The notes under the pieces: model-generated
What the model was told of the DNA's origin: nothing
The model's input: the letters and a program-made list of their open reading frames with translations, nothing else
Databases searched by the model: none
Part shown: positions 25,437-33,150 of the stretch, piece after piece
Layout: every line of letters starts with the position of its first letter
Position numbering within the stretch: the stretch's first letter is position 1
From: Blastococcus sp. VKM Ac-2987
GTDB taxonomy: Bacteria > Actinomycetota > Actinomycetes > Mycobacteriales > Geodermatophilaceae
Reading direction: 5' to 3'
NCBI RefSeq assembly: GCF_026967805.1
Contig: NZ_JAPVBG010000002.1
Location: 1,004,238 to 1,068,237, forward strand
DNA length: 64,000 nt
Translations under genes and position numbers: made by a program

Positions 25437-26079
25437 GGCGGCCGCCGAGCACCAGCGCCGGCCGGTCGGCGTGGTCGGCCAGCACGACGGCGTCGGCCAG
25501 CGCCGCCGGGTCCACCTCGTCGTCGTAGCGGTCGTAGGCAGGTAGCGCCCACGCCTCCTCCGGCGGGGTGCGCCGCCGCCGTGCGGCGGGGCCGACCCGG
25601 AGGTGCACGACGACGTCCAGGGCCAGACCGACCCCCTGCAGGAGCGCACCGGCCACCAGCAGCACGGCCCCGGCCGGCACCGGCCGCCGCGGCAACCGGG
25701 CGGCACGGTCCCGCTCCAGGTCCCAGAGCACCGGCAGGTACTCGCCCGACCCGCCGGGCCCGACCGGGGCGAGGACCTCGCGGTTCAGCGCGCCGACGTC
25801 CAGCCAGTCGGTGTAGCGGGCGTCGGGGTCGGTGCGGCCGTGCTCGAGCCGCAGCGACGCCGGCCGGTAGAAGCCGGTGGCGGGTACGACGACAGCGCCG
25901 CGGCCCAGCGCGGGCAGGCGATCGGCGATCGCGGCGGCGAGGGCCTCGGGCCCGGCCAGTTCCGGCCCGTCGACGGCGACGCGCAGCGCGGCGGCACCGG
26001 GCTCGGCGGGCACGCCCGCCAGCAGGTCGGCCAGGCGGTCGGCGAGGGCGTCGGGGGAGAGCGGCTGCGGCCGGGTCAG
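25429..26079 (-). CDS. Uridine kinase-like P-loop protein with degenerate Walker A
   Basis: A protein of about 216 residues resembling actinobacterial uridine kinase-like NTPases: LRVAVDG at the first strand, VVVPATGFYRPASLRLEHGRTDPDARYTDWLDVGAL and a C-terminal YDRYDDEVDPAALAD. The P-loop reads GPELAGPEALA instead of GxxGxGKS/T, lacking the Lys and Ser/Thr that hold phosphate, so kinase activity is doubtful. The start is uncertain: CTG 26079 overlaps the ANTAR stop (CTGA); the first conventional start is GTG 26013. Confidence 0.6.
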   Translation of the reverse strand: MTRPQPLSPDALADRLADLLAGVPAEPGAAALRVAVDGPELAGPEALAAAIADRLPALGRGAVVVPATGFYRPASLRLEHGRTDPDARYTDWLDVGALNREVLAPVGPGGSGEYLPVLWDLERDRAARLPRRPVPAGAVLLVAGALLQGVGLALDVVVHLRVGPAARRRRTPPEEAWALPAYDRYDDEVDPAALADAVVLADHADRPALVLGGRLS

Positions 26080-26720
26080 GACCGGCCGTCCGCGGTGGCG
26101 ACGGCGCCGGTGGGCACCGGGACCGGTCGCAGGACTGGCGCGGGCGCCGGAGCCGGGGGCGAGGTGATGGGGGCGGGCGGCGCGGCGGCGTCGGGCACCA
26201 GGCCCTCCAGCACCTCGCGGGCGAGGTCGACCACGGGGCGTCCCTGCGTCCGCGCCGCCCGGCGCAACCCCTCGAACGCCGCCCGGAGGCTGCACCCCTG
26301 CCGCTCGGCCAGGACGCCGATGGCGCGCTCGGTGGACACGCGGGAGGCCAGCGCGTGCTCGAGCTGGGCGACGGTGCGCTCCAGGGCGGCGATCCGCGCG
26401 TCCACCGGGTCGGTGTCGGCGGGCGCACCCGCCGGGCCGCGCGCCGAGCGCCGCGCCGTGCGGTCGGGCTCCGGCGGCGCGCCCAGCTCGTCGGCCACCA
26501 GGTCGGCCAGGGTCATGCCCTCGACGAGACCGTCCACCGGGTCGCCGGCGACCACGCCGGCCGGGAGCGGGACGACGACCCAGCCGCGGGTGACCCGGGT
26601 CAGGGCGATCCGCGGCCGGTCGTCACCCAGCGGGCACCCGGGACCCTCCGGACGAACCGGCACCGCATCGGGGGATGCGGGGCCGTCGAGGTCGTCGGAG
26701 GGCCGGGGGCCGGGGACCAC
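26076..26720 (-). CDS. ANTAR-domain protein
   Basis: A 214-residue protein with a variable N-terminal half, a short coiled segment (DARIAALERTVAQLEHALASR) and an ANTAR RNA-binding module (STERAIGVLAERQGCSLRAAFEGLRRAARTQGRPVVDLAREVLEGL) around residues 125-180. A Pro-rich tail follows. ANTAR proteins act as transcription antiterminators on paired hexaloop RNA stems. No GAF or receiver domain is recognisable, so the controlling signal is unknown. Start GTG 26720 lies 6 bases after the mycoredoxin stop, so they are co-transcribed. Confidence 0.8.
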   Translation of the reverse strand: MVPGPRPSDDLDGPASPDAVPVRPEGPGCPLGDDRPRIALTRVTRGWVVVPLPAGVVAGDPVDGLVEGMTLADLVADELGAPPEPDRTARRSARGPAGAPADTDPVDARIAALERTVAQLEHALASRVSTERAIGVLAERQGCSLRAAFEGLRRAARTQGRPVVDLAREVLEGLVPDAAAPPAPITSPPAPAPAPVLRPVPVPTGAVATADGRS

Positions 26721-26726
26721 GGGAAC

Positions 26727-26993
26727 TCACGCCTCCGGGAGCCGTGCGAGCTGGGCCTTGACCGCGTCGATGCTCGGGTTGGTCAGCGCGCTGCCGTCGG
26801 GAAAGACCAGCGTCGGGACGGTGCGGTTCCCCCCGTTGGCCTGCATGACCAGGTCCGCGGCCTGCGGATCGGTCTCGATGTCGACCTCCGCGAACTGGAT
26901 GCCCTCGCGCTGCATCAGCTTCTTGAGGCGCACGCAGTACCCGCACCACGTGGTGGTGTACATGGTGACGGCGGTGCCGGGGGTCGTGGTCAT
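26727..26993 (-). CDS. Mycoredoxin (glutaredoxin-like, CGYC)
   Basis: An 88-residue thioredoxin-fold protein with active site CGYC (Cys17, Cys20), the cis-Pro segment TVPTLVF and a C-terminal PSIDAVKAQL helix. The CGYC sequence and length match mycoredoxin-1, which reduces mycothiolated proteins. Start ATG 26993. Divergent from uvrD2, as in mycobacteria (Rv3198A next to uvrD2). Confidence 0.9.
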   Translation of the reverse strand: MTTTPGTAVTMYTTTWCGYCVRLKKLMQREGIQFAEVDIETDPQAADLVMQANGGNRTVPTLVFPDGSALTNPSIDAVKAQLARLPEA

Positions 26994-27120
26994 CGCGGGG
27001 AGTCTCCCTGTTCGTGCCTGGCGGGTCCAGCCCCGGGACGGGGTGGCGTGTGTGTGCATGCCAACGAGTTGCTCCTGGGGATGCTTCCCGCCGTCGTCGG
27101 TGCCGGCTGGGAGGATCGTC

Positions 27121-27141
27121 CGGGGCGCCGACGGCGCCCCG
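27121..27141. other. Perfect palindromic hairpin in the mycoredoxin-uvrD2 gap
   Basis: CGGGGCGCC and GGCGCCCCG form a 9-bp stem with a GAC loop, about 40 bases before the uvrD2 start. It may affect expression of either divergent gene. No clear -10 was identified in this 186-base gap. Confidence 0.45.
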
Positions 27142-27179
27142 GGGGACGAGTGGGCGAGGAACGCGGAGGGACGCCGGAG

Positions 27180-29174
27180 ATGGCGCATGCGGACGCGGGG
27201 ACCGTGCTCGACGGTCTCGACGACGAGCAGCGCACGGCGGCGCAGGAGGTGTCGGGGCCGGTCTGCATCCTCGCCGGTGCCGGCACCGGGAAGACCCGCA
27301 CGATCACCCACCGGATCGCCTACGGCGTGCACACCGGCACCTACGTCCCCGAGCAGGTCCTGGCGGTCACCTTCACCGCCCGGGCGGCCGGCGAGCTGCG
27401 CGGCCGCCTGGCCGCGCTCGACGTGGGCGGGGTCCAGGCCCGCACCTTCCACGCGGCGGCGATGCGCCAGCTGCGCTACTTCGCGCCCCGGGTGCTCGGC
27501 GGCCCGATGCCCGGGCTGATCGAGAACAAGCTGCGGGTGGTCGCCTCCGCCGCCACGCGCAACCGGCTGACCACCGACCGGACCAGCCTGCGCGACCTCG
27601 CCAGCGAGATCGAGTGGGCGAAGACCACCCTCGCCACGCCTGAGGACTACCCGGCCCGCGCGAAGGCGGCCGGGCGTGAGGCCCCGTTCGAGCCCGCCGC
27701 GGTCGCGGCCGTCTACGCCAGCTACGAGTCGGCCAAGCAGCGCGACGGGGCCCTGGACTTCGAGGACCTGCTGCTGGTCACGGCCTACGCCATCGAGGAG
27801 CACCCGGACGTCGCCCGGCAGGTGCGCGCGCAGTACCGGCACTTCGTCGTCGACGAGTACCAGGACGTCAACCCGCTGCAGCAGCGGCTGCTCGACGCCT
27901 GGCTGGGCGGCCGCGCCGAGATCTGCGTGGTGGGCGACCCGAACCAGACCATCTACTCCTTCACCGGCGCCGACCCCGACTACCTGCTCGGGTTCGCCGA
28001 CCGCTACGCCGACGCGGCGGTGGTGAAGCTCGAGCGGGACTACCGCTCGACGCCGCAGGTCGTCGGGCTGGCCAACCGGCTGATCGGCCAGGCGCCCCCG
28101 CGCAAGGGCCTCCCCGGGCTCCGCCTGCTCGGCCAGCGGCCGCAGGGCCCCGAACCGACCTTCGTCGAGCACCCCGACGAGCCGGCCGAGGCGGCCGCGG
28201 TCGCCGCCCGCTGCAAGGCCCTGATCGACGACGGCACGCCCGCCGCCGAGATCGCCGTGCTGTTCCGGATCAACGCCCAGTCGCAGGTGTACGAGTCCGC
28301 GCTGGCCGACGCCGGGGTGCCGTACGTGCTCAAGGGCGGGGAGCGGTTCTTCGAGCGGCCCGAGGTCCGGGAGGCGGTGCTGCTGCTGCGCGGGGCGGCG
28401 GCCGGCGGCAACGACCCGGGCATGCTCGTGCCCGCCGTCCGCGACGTGCTGGCCTCCACGGGCTGGGTGGAGCACCGCCCGCCGGCCGGCGGAGCGGCGC
28501 GGGACCGCTGGCAGTCGCTGGCCGCGCTCGTCGACCTCGCCGTCGACCTGGTCGCCGAGAACCCCTCCCTGGACCTGGCCGGCTTCGTCACCCACCTCGC
28601 CGGGCGGGCCGATGCGCAGCACGCACCGACCGTCCAGGGCGTCACCCTCGCCTCGATGCACGCCGCCAAGGGCCTGGAGTGGGACGTCGTCTTCGTCGTC
28701 GGGCTGGTCGACGGCGTGCTGCCGATCGCCCAGTCGCTGAGCCGGCCGGTCGCGGTGGAGGAGGAGCGGCGGCTGCTGTACGTGGCCGTGACCCGCGCCC
28801 GCGAGCAGCTGACCCTCTCCTGGTCGCTGGCCCGCAACCCGGGCGGCCGGCGCTCCCGGCCGCGCAGCCGGTTCCTCGACGGGCTGGCGCCGGACTCCGG
28901 GCCCACCGCCCCACCGGCCCGCCGCCCCGCCAAGCGCCCCAAGGTGGTGCTCGAGGGCGAGGCCGGCGAGCTGTTCGAGCGGCTGCGCGCCTGGCGCAGC
29001 CAGGCCGCCCAGTCGGCGTCGGTGCCCGCCTACGTGGTCTTCACCGACGCCACGCTGCAGGCCATCGCCGAGACCCGGCCCGCCAGCCTGCGCGAGCTGT
29101 CCGGGCTGCCCGGCATCGGCGCCCGGAAGCTGGAGCTCTACGGCGAGGACGTGTTGGCCGCCGTCACCGGCTGA
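27180..29174 (+). CDS. uvrD2: ATP-dependent DNA helicase UvrD2
   Basis: A 664-residue superfamily 1A helicase. Walker A GAGTGKT (33-39), LAVTFTARAAGEL, DEYQDVNP (about 224), GDPNQTIYSFTGA, LERDYRSTPQV, MHAAKGLEWDVVF and LYVAVTRAREQL are all intact. The C-terminus is an HRDC domain (about residues 595-664), diagnostic of UvrD2. The tetracysteine motif I recall between motor and HRDC in mycobacteria is absent: the linker (PPARRPAKRPKVVLEGEAG) has no Cys. ATG 27180 has GGAGGG upstream at a slightly long spacing. Confidence 0.9.
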   Translation: MAHADAGTVLDGLDDEQRTAAQEVSGPVCILAGAGTGKTRTITHRIAYGVHTGTYVPEQVLAVTFTARAAGELRGRLAALDVGGVQARTFHAAAMRQLRYFAPRVLGGPMPGLIENKLRVVASAATRNRLTTDRTSLRDLASEIEWAKTTLATPEDYPARAKAAGREAPFEPAAVAAVYASYESAKQRDGALDFEDLLLVTAYAIEEHPDVARQVRAQYRHFVVDEYQDVNPLQQRLLDAWLGGRAEICVVGDPNQTIYSFTGADPDYLLGFADRYADAAVVKLERDYRSTPQVVGLANRLIGQAPPRKGLPGLRLLGQRPQGPEPTFVEHPDEPAEAAAVAARCKALIDDGTPAAEIAVLFRINAQSQVYESALADAGVPYVLKGGERFFERPEVREAVLLLRGAAAGGNDPGMLVPAVRDVLASTGWVEHRPPAGGAARDRWQSLAALVDLAVDLVAENPSLDLAGFVTHLAGRADAQHAPTVQGVTLASMHAAKGLEWDVVFVVGLVDGVLPIAQSLSRPVAVEEERRLLYVAVTRAREQLTLSWSLARNPGGRRSRPRSRFLDGLAPDSGPTAPPARRPAKRPKVVLEGEAGELFERLRAWRSQAAQSASVPAYVVFTDATLQAIAETRPASLRELSGLPGIGARKLELYGEDVLAAVTG

Positions 29175-29252
29175 ACCGGTGAGGACGCCGTCGCCGAGGG
29201 CGACGGCAGGCGGTTCCGAGACCGGCGGGAACTCCGTCCGGAGAATTCGCGG

Positions 29253-29289
29253 TTAATTCGATTGACCCGCATTCCGGCGGAGTCATAGT
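29253..29289 (+). promoter_or_regulatory. whiB7 promoter with AT-rich box next to -35
   Basis: TTAATTCGA (29253-29261) abuts -35 TTGACC (29262-29267), then a 16-base spacer and -10 CATAGT (29284-29289). WhiB7 is known to activate promoters, including its own, by AT-hook contact with AT-rich DNA just upstream of -35. This is the most AT-rich short stretch I noticed near any promoter in the window. Confidence 0.75.
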
Positions 29290-29370
29290 GTCCCGTCGCA
29301 CACGAGATGCGCCCCGTCGCGCGCCCGGCCGACCGGCCGGACGCGGACCCAGGAAGGAGGAGGAGCTTCG

Positions 29371-29694
29371 ATGACCAGCATCACCTGGACCGCCGCTGCC
29401 TCCGACCTCCTCGGCCGGAGGGGCGTCGACGTGCGCGAGGGCGGCCCGATCATGTCCGGTCCCGTCGCCCCGATCCACGGCACCGGTCTGCCCGTCGCCG
29501 CCTGCACGGGCGGCGCCGTGGCCACCGGCCTGATCGGTTCGACCGCCGGCACGGGCTCGTCCCGCGTCGCCCCGGTCGCCGTCCGGCGCCCGAAGTCGCT
29601 GCGCATCGTCGAGCGCTTCCTCGCGCCCACGTACCTGCCCCAGCACGACAGCACCACCCTCGGGATCCGTCCCCCCGGGAGACCGCTGAGCTAG
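29371..29694 (+). CDS. Upstream ORF in the whiB7 leader (leader peptide)
   Basis: A 107-codon frame within the roughly 540-base leader between the whiB7 promoter and gene. It has a very strong ribosome site (purine run AAGGAGGAGGAG, 29354-29365) 5 bases before ATG. The peptide is low-complexity (Gly/Ala/Thr/Val) ending in a basic segment (RRPKSLRIVERFLAPTYL) and matches no family I know. Its TAG at 29692 lies 21 bases before an intrinsic terminator. By analogy with whiB7/wblC leaders, translation speed through it should decide whether transcription reaches whiB7. Confidence 0.7.
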   Translation: MTSITWTAAASDLLGRRGVDVREGGPIMSGPVAPIHGTGLPVAACTGGAVATGLIGSTAGTGSSRVAPVAVRRPKSLRIVERFLAPTYLPQHDSTTLGIRPPGRPLS

Positions 29695-29714
29695 CCGCTC
29701 GCCGGTCCTCTTCG

Positions 29715-29752
29715 AGGCCGCGGAACCCGACCCCGGGATCCGCGGCCTTTTT
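29715..29752 (+). terminator. Intrinsic terminator/attenuator in the whiB7 leader
   Basis: A perfect 10-bp stem AGGCCGCGGA/TCCGCGGCCT (29715-29724, 29739-29748) followed by TTTTT, the clearest U-tract terminator I noticed here. The 8-mer TCCGCGGC of the right arm recurs at 29759-29766 and could pair with the left arm instead, as an antiterminator. Confidence 0.85.
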
Positions 29753-29832
29753 CGTTGCTCCGCGGCACCCCGTCCCGACTTCGGTCGGCGGACCCCGCCG
29801 GCCGTACCGAACGAATACGAGGAGGAGCGGCA

Positions 29833-30195
29833 GTGCAGCAGACGATCGACCGCCCGACGTCCCACCGCCGGCCCGGGCTCCCCTGGACCGACGGCGCCAC
29901 GTCGCCGACCAGCGCCCGCCCGCGGCGCCCGCGTCCACCGGTGCCGCCCGCGCCGGTCCGGCGTCCCCTGCCCTGCCGGGTGGAGGACTCCGAGCTGTGG
30001 TTCGCCGAGACCCCGGCCCAGCTGGAGCTCGCCAAGAGCTTCTGCGGGGACTGCCCGGTCCGGGAGTCGTGCCTGGCCGGTGCGCTCTCGCGCGCCGAGC
30101 CGTGGGGCGTCTGGGGCGGCGAGATCTTCGAGCGGGGGGCGGTCATCGCCCGGAAGCGGCCCCGTGGCCGCCCCCGCAAGGTGGTCGCCGCATGA
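29833..30195 (+). CDS. whiB7: WhiB7-family Fe-S transcription factor
   Basis: A 120-residue WhiB protein. Four Fe-S ligands at Cys48, 71, 74 and 80 (spacing Cx22Cx2Cx5C), then the GVWGGEIF turn that contacts sigma factor, and a C-terminal AT-hook RPRGRPRK. The AT-hook distinguishes WhiB7 from other WhiB proteins. WhiB7 induces intrinsic resistance to ribosome-targeting antibiotics. Start GTG 29833 has GGAGGAG at 29821-29827. Its position between uvrD2 and the ABC1 kinase gene matches Rv3197A. Regulation appears to combine autoactivation and leader attenuation. Confidence 0.93.
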   Translation: MQQTIDRPTSHRRPGLPWTDGATSPTSARPRRPRPPVPPAPVRRPLPCRVEDSELWFAETPAQLELAKSFCGDCPVRESCLAGALSRAEPWGVWGGEIFERGAVIARKRPRGRPRKVVAA

Positions 30196-30275
30196 GCCCG
30201 GCGGCGCCCACCCCCACCACCACGTCAAGCATCCCGGCGGCCCGGCCGCCGACCCCGTCAGCGAAGGAAACCGCC

Positions 30276-30440
30276 ATGTACATGCTCGAACACGAGATGG
30301 CTCGCAGCCGCATGCACGAGCTGCAGGCCGAGGCGATGGCCGCCAGCCGCGCCCGTCGTCTCTACCTGGCACGACGGGCCGCCCGTCGCGCCGAGCGGGC
30401 GGTCCGCCGGGCCGCGCGCGCCAGCGCCTCCGTCTACTGA
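30276..30440 (+). CDS. Small basic helical protein downstream of whiB7
   Basis: A 54-residue protein beginning MYMLEHEMARSRMHEL, then an Ala/Arg-rich helix (RRAARRAERAVRRAARA). AAGGAAA lies 6 bases before ATG 30276. An alternative ATG 30192 overlapping the whiB7 stop (ATGA) would add 28 Pro/Thr-rich residues. High positive charge suggests nucleic-acid or ribosome binding; no family is recognised. Probably co-transcribed with whiB7 and so in its regulon. Two hairpins follow. Confidence 0.6.
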   Translation: MYMLEHEMARSRMHELQAEAMAASRARRLYLARRAARRAERAVRRAARASASVY

Positions 30441-30447
30441 GCCGATC

Positions 30448-30464
30448 GCGGTCCTCCGGACCGC
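30448..30464 (+). terminator. Short hairpin after the small basic gene
   Basis: GCGGTCC and GGACCGC form a 7-bp perfect stem with a 3-base loop, 8 bases after the stop codon. Confidence 0.4.
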
Positions 30465-30481
30465 ACCGCCTCCGGCTGACC

Positions 30482-30514
30482 TCCGGTCGGGTACCCCTCG
30501 GGTGCCCGACCGGA
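30482..30514. terminator. Bidirectional hairpin terminator
   Basis: A 15-bp stem (30482-30496 with 30500-30514) with one non-Watson-Crick pair and a 3-base loop, between convergent genes. Confidence 0.75.
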
Positions 30515-30516
30515 CG

Positions 30517-31839
30517 TCACCCGGTGAAGCCGGGGAGCCACTCCTCCAGGACGGCGCGCCAGTCGGCCGCCGCGTCGAGCTGGCAGAGCACGCCGATGGA
30601 GCCCATCGAGACCCGGTGGATGAGCAGGTAGGCCGGGGGCAGGTTGAGCTGCCGGCCCAGCCGGTTGGCGTCGGTCCGCGGATCGCCGATCCGCATCGCC
30701 TGCTCCTGCATCCACGCACGGGTGAAGTGGAAGTGGTGCCCGGCGATCGGGTCCAGCAGCGGGCGCAGGTAGTCCAGCACCGCGTCGGGGTCGACGTCCA
30801 CCCCGGGTCGCACGAACCCCTCGGTGCGCAGGTCGGCCAGCACCTCGGCCGCGCGCCCGTCCAGCGCCCAGCGCAGCAGCCGCCCGATCGGCTCGGGATG
30901 GCCGTCGGGGAGCCGGGCGATCGCGCCGAAGTCGATGACCCCCAGCCGCCCGTCCGGCAGGAGGCGGAAGTTGCCCGGGTGCGGATCGGCGTGCAGCAGC
31001 CCGGCGCGCTGCGGCGCGGAGAAGTGCAGCGTGGCCAGCAAACGGCCGGCGTGGTCGCGCTGCTCCCGGGTCCCCGTGCTGATGATCCGGGACAGCGGGG
31101 TGCCCTCGATCCACTCGGAGACGACGACCTTGGGCGCACTGGCCACCACCCGGGGCACGGCGAACTGGTCGTCGTCGGCGTAGGCCGCGGCGAACCCACG
31201 CTGGGCGTCGGCCTCCAGCCCGTAGTCCAGCTCCTCGATCGCGCGGGCCTTGAGCTCGGCGATGAGCGGCTTGACGTCCAGCCCGGGGAGGACGGTGGCG
31301 AACAGCCGCGCGAACCGGGCGAGCTGGTTGAGGTCGCTGATGAGCGCCGTGGCCGCACCCGGGTACTGGATCTTCACCGCGACGTCGCGACCGTCCCGCC
31401 AGGTGGCCCGGTGCACCTGCCCGATGCTGGCCGCCGCGGCCGGGGCGTCGTCGAACTCGGCGAAACGCTGCCGCCACGTGCCGCCGAGCTGCTGGGCGAG
31501 CACCCCGTGCACGGTCCGCACCGGCATCGGTGGCGCCGCCTCCTGCAGCTTGGTGAGCGCCTCCCGGTAGGGCGCCGCCATCTCCTCGGGCACCGCGGCC
31601 TCGAACACCGACAGCGTCTGGCCGAGCTTCATGGCGCCGCCCTTGAGCTGCCCCAGCACCGCGAAGAGCTGCTCGGCGGTGCGCTGCTGGAGCTCGGCGT
31701 TCACCGTGTCCGCCGACTGCCCCGACAGGCGCCTGCCCAGGCCCAGCGTGGCCCGCCCGGCCGCGCCCAGGGGGAGGGACGCCAGCCGTGCGGTCCGTCC
31801 GACCGACCCCCGCGGCATCACCGGTCGCTCGTCGCTCAC
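30517..31839 (-). CDS. ABC1/UbiB-family atypical kinase
   Basis: A 440-residue atypical protein kinase-like ATPase. The family N-terminal KxGQ motif appears as GGAMKLGQTLS. The Ala-rich nucleotide loop is AAAASIGQVHRA, the lysine lies in VAVKIQYPG, and the catalytic/metal motifs are LLHADPHPGNF and VIDFGAIAR. Members support isoprenoid quinone biosynthesis or lipid metabolism through ATPase activity; the exact target here is unknown. Start GTG 31839 has GAGGAGGA just upstream. Position corresponds to Rv3197. Confidence 0.9.
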   Translation of the reverse strand: MSDERPVMPRGSVGRTARLASLPLGAAGRATLGLGRRLSGQSADTVNAELQQRTAEQLFAVLGQLKGGAMKLGQTLSVFEAAVPEEMAAPYREALTKLQEAAPPMPVRTVHGVLAQQLGGTWRQRFAEFDDAPAAAASIGQVHRATWRDGRDVAVKIQYPGAATALISDLNQLARFARLFATVLPGLDVKPLIAELKARAIEELDYGLEADAQRGFAAAYADDDQFAVPRVVASAPKVVVSEWIEGTPLSRIISTGTREQRDHAGRLLATLHFSAPQRAGLLHADPHPGNFRLLPDGRLGVIDFGAIARLPDGHPEPIGRLLRWALDGRAAEVLADLRTEGFVRPGVDVDPDAVLDYLRPLLDPIAGHHFHFTRAWMQEQAMRIGDPRTDANRLGRQLNLPPAYLLIHRVSMGSIGVLCQLDAAADWRAVLEEWLPGFTG

Positions 31840-31905
31840 GCGTCCTCCTCGCCGGCGCCCGCCCGAGGCGGTGCCGTGTCGTGTCCGGTGAGCCCGTGAG
31901 CTCGC

Positions 31906-33015
31906 TCAGCGGCCCATTGTTGCCTCATCCACCGGGGTCGTGCCGGGGAGAGCCCCGAGGCCCTCCCCGCCGGGGGCCTCCGCGCCCCCGGCCGCGCCGC
32001 AGTCGCAGGACGGGTGCGGCGGCCATCGGCGCAGGCGGGGGAGCAGATCGGGTGGTCGCAGCTCGACGGTGGCACCGAGCGTGACCGGCGCGCCGGACCC
32101 GTCGAGGACGGCCAGCACCTGGCCGGCCGCGAGGAGGGCGGTGAGCAGGCAGGTGAGGGTGGCGCCGCTGGGCGGGGGCTCGGTCGCCGTCAGCTGGGCG
32201 GCCAGCCGGGGCCAGCGCGCATCGGCGTCCCGGCGGTGCAGGTCCCCGCAGTGCAGGCAGCTGGTGGCGCCGGGCACGACCAGCGGCCCGACCACCCCCG
32301 TCTCGCCCCGGACGGTGGCGACGAGGTGGACGCCGGCGACGGCCCGGACCAGCGGGTCCGACGCCGCCCACGGCCGGGTCAGCACGGTCAGGTCGGGCTG
32401 CAGGCCGGCCGGCAGCGGCCCGAGGTCGGTGAGGGGGCTCACCCGGCGGACGGCATCGGCCGCCGCCACCGCACGGGGCCGGCCCTCGTCGGCGGCGTTC
32501 AGCCCGCCGACCACCGCGTCCGCGGCGGTGACCACGCCGGTGTCGCGGACGACGACCCGGCCGACGCCGCTCGCGGCCAGGATCGCCGCGAGGGGGGTCC
32601 CGGCCCGGGTCGCCCCCTCGACCACCACGGTGGCCAGCCGGCGGGCCCGCCAGGGCGCGGAGCGGGGGACGGCAGCCGCCGCGGGCAGCTCCACCGCGGC
32701 GCGTGCGGCCGCGGCCGGCCCGGCGCCGACGGCGAGCAGGTCGGCCGCGTCCAGGTCGGTCAGCAGTCCGCCCGCGCGCAGGGCGTCCAGCGCCGCGTCC
32801 ACCAGACCGGGGTCCAGGCCCTCGCGGACCGCGTCGGCCCGCACGGCCCGCTGCGATCGGCGGCCGTCCAGACCGCGGAGCAGCGGGGCCAGGCCGGGGG
32901 CCGGCCCGAGGAGCAGCCCGTCGGTGGAGTCGACGCCACCGACCTGCACGCTCCCGCCGTCGCCGAGGAGCAGCGGGGTGGCCGCCGGGAGGAGGGGATG
33001 GGCGTTGTCGCTCAC
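31906..33015 (-). CDS. E1/ThiF-like protein related to cyclodehydratase ocin-ThiF proteins
   Basis: A 369-residue protein with an N-terminal winged-helix-like part (about 1-110), a degenerate Rossmann/E1 core (LATVVVEGATRAGTPLAAILAASGVGRVVVRD) and two cysteine pairs, SCLHCGDLH and CDCG, that probably hold zinc. Annotation pipelines often label such proteins TOMM leader-peptide-binding because they resemble cyclodehydratase E1 domains. The normal GxGGxG nucleotide loop is not preserved and no YcaO or precursor peptide lies nearby, so a RiPP role is doubtful. Position corresponds to Rv3196. Start GTG 33015. Confidence 0.6.
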   Translation of the reverse strand: MSDNAHPLLPAATPLLLGDGGSVQVGGVDSTDGLLLGPAPGLAPLLRGLDGRRSQRAVRADAVREGLDPGLVDAALDALRAGGLLTDLDAADLLAVGAGPAAAARAAVELPAAAAVPRSAPWRARRLATVVVEGATRAGTPLAAILAASGVGRVVVRDTGVVTAADAVVGGLNAADEGRPRAVAAADAVRRVSPLTDLGPLPAGLQPDLTVLTRPWAASDPLVRAVAGVHLVATVRGETGVVGPLVVPGATSCLHCGDLHRRDADARWPRLAAQLTATEPPPSGATLTCLLTALLAAGQVLAVLDGSGAPVTLGATVELRPPDLLPRLRRWPPHPSCDCGAAGGAEAPGGEGLGALPGTTPVDEATMGR

Positions 33016-33150
33016 CCCGGCAGGGTGGCAGCCGGGCTGGGGTGGCGGGGCGGCCGTCCACAGGACGAGGAACGGCGGCGACCCGCGGGGGGACGCCGCC
33101 GTTCGTCGTCCTGCCCGGCCCCCGGCGTGCGGGGCGGGAGGGAAGCCTGA

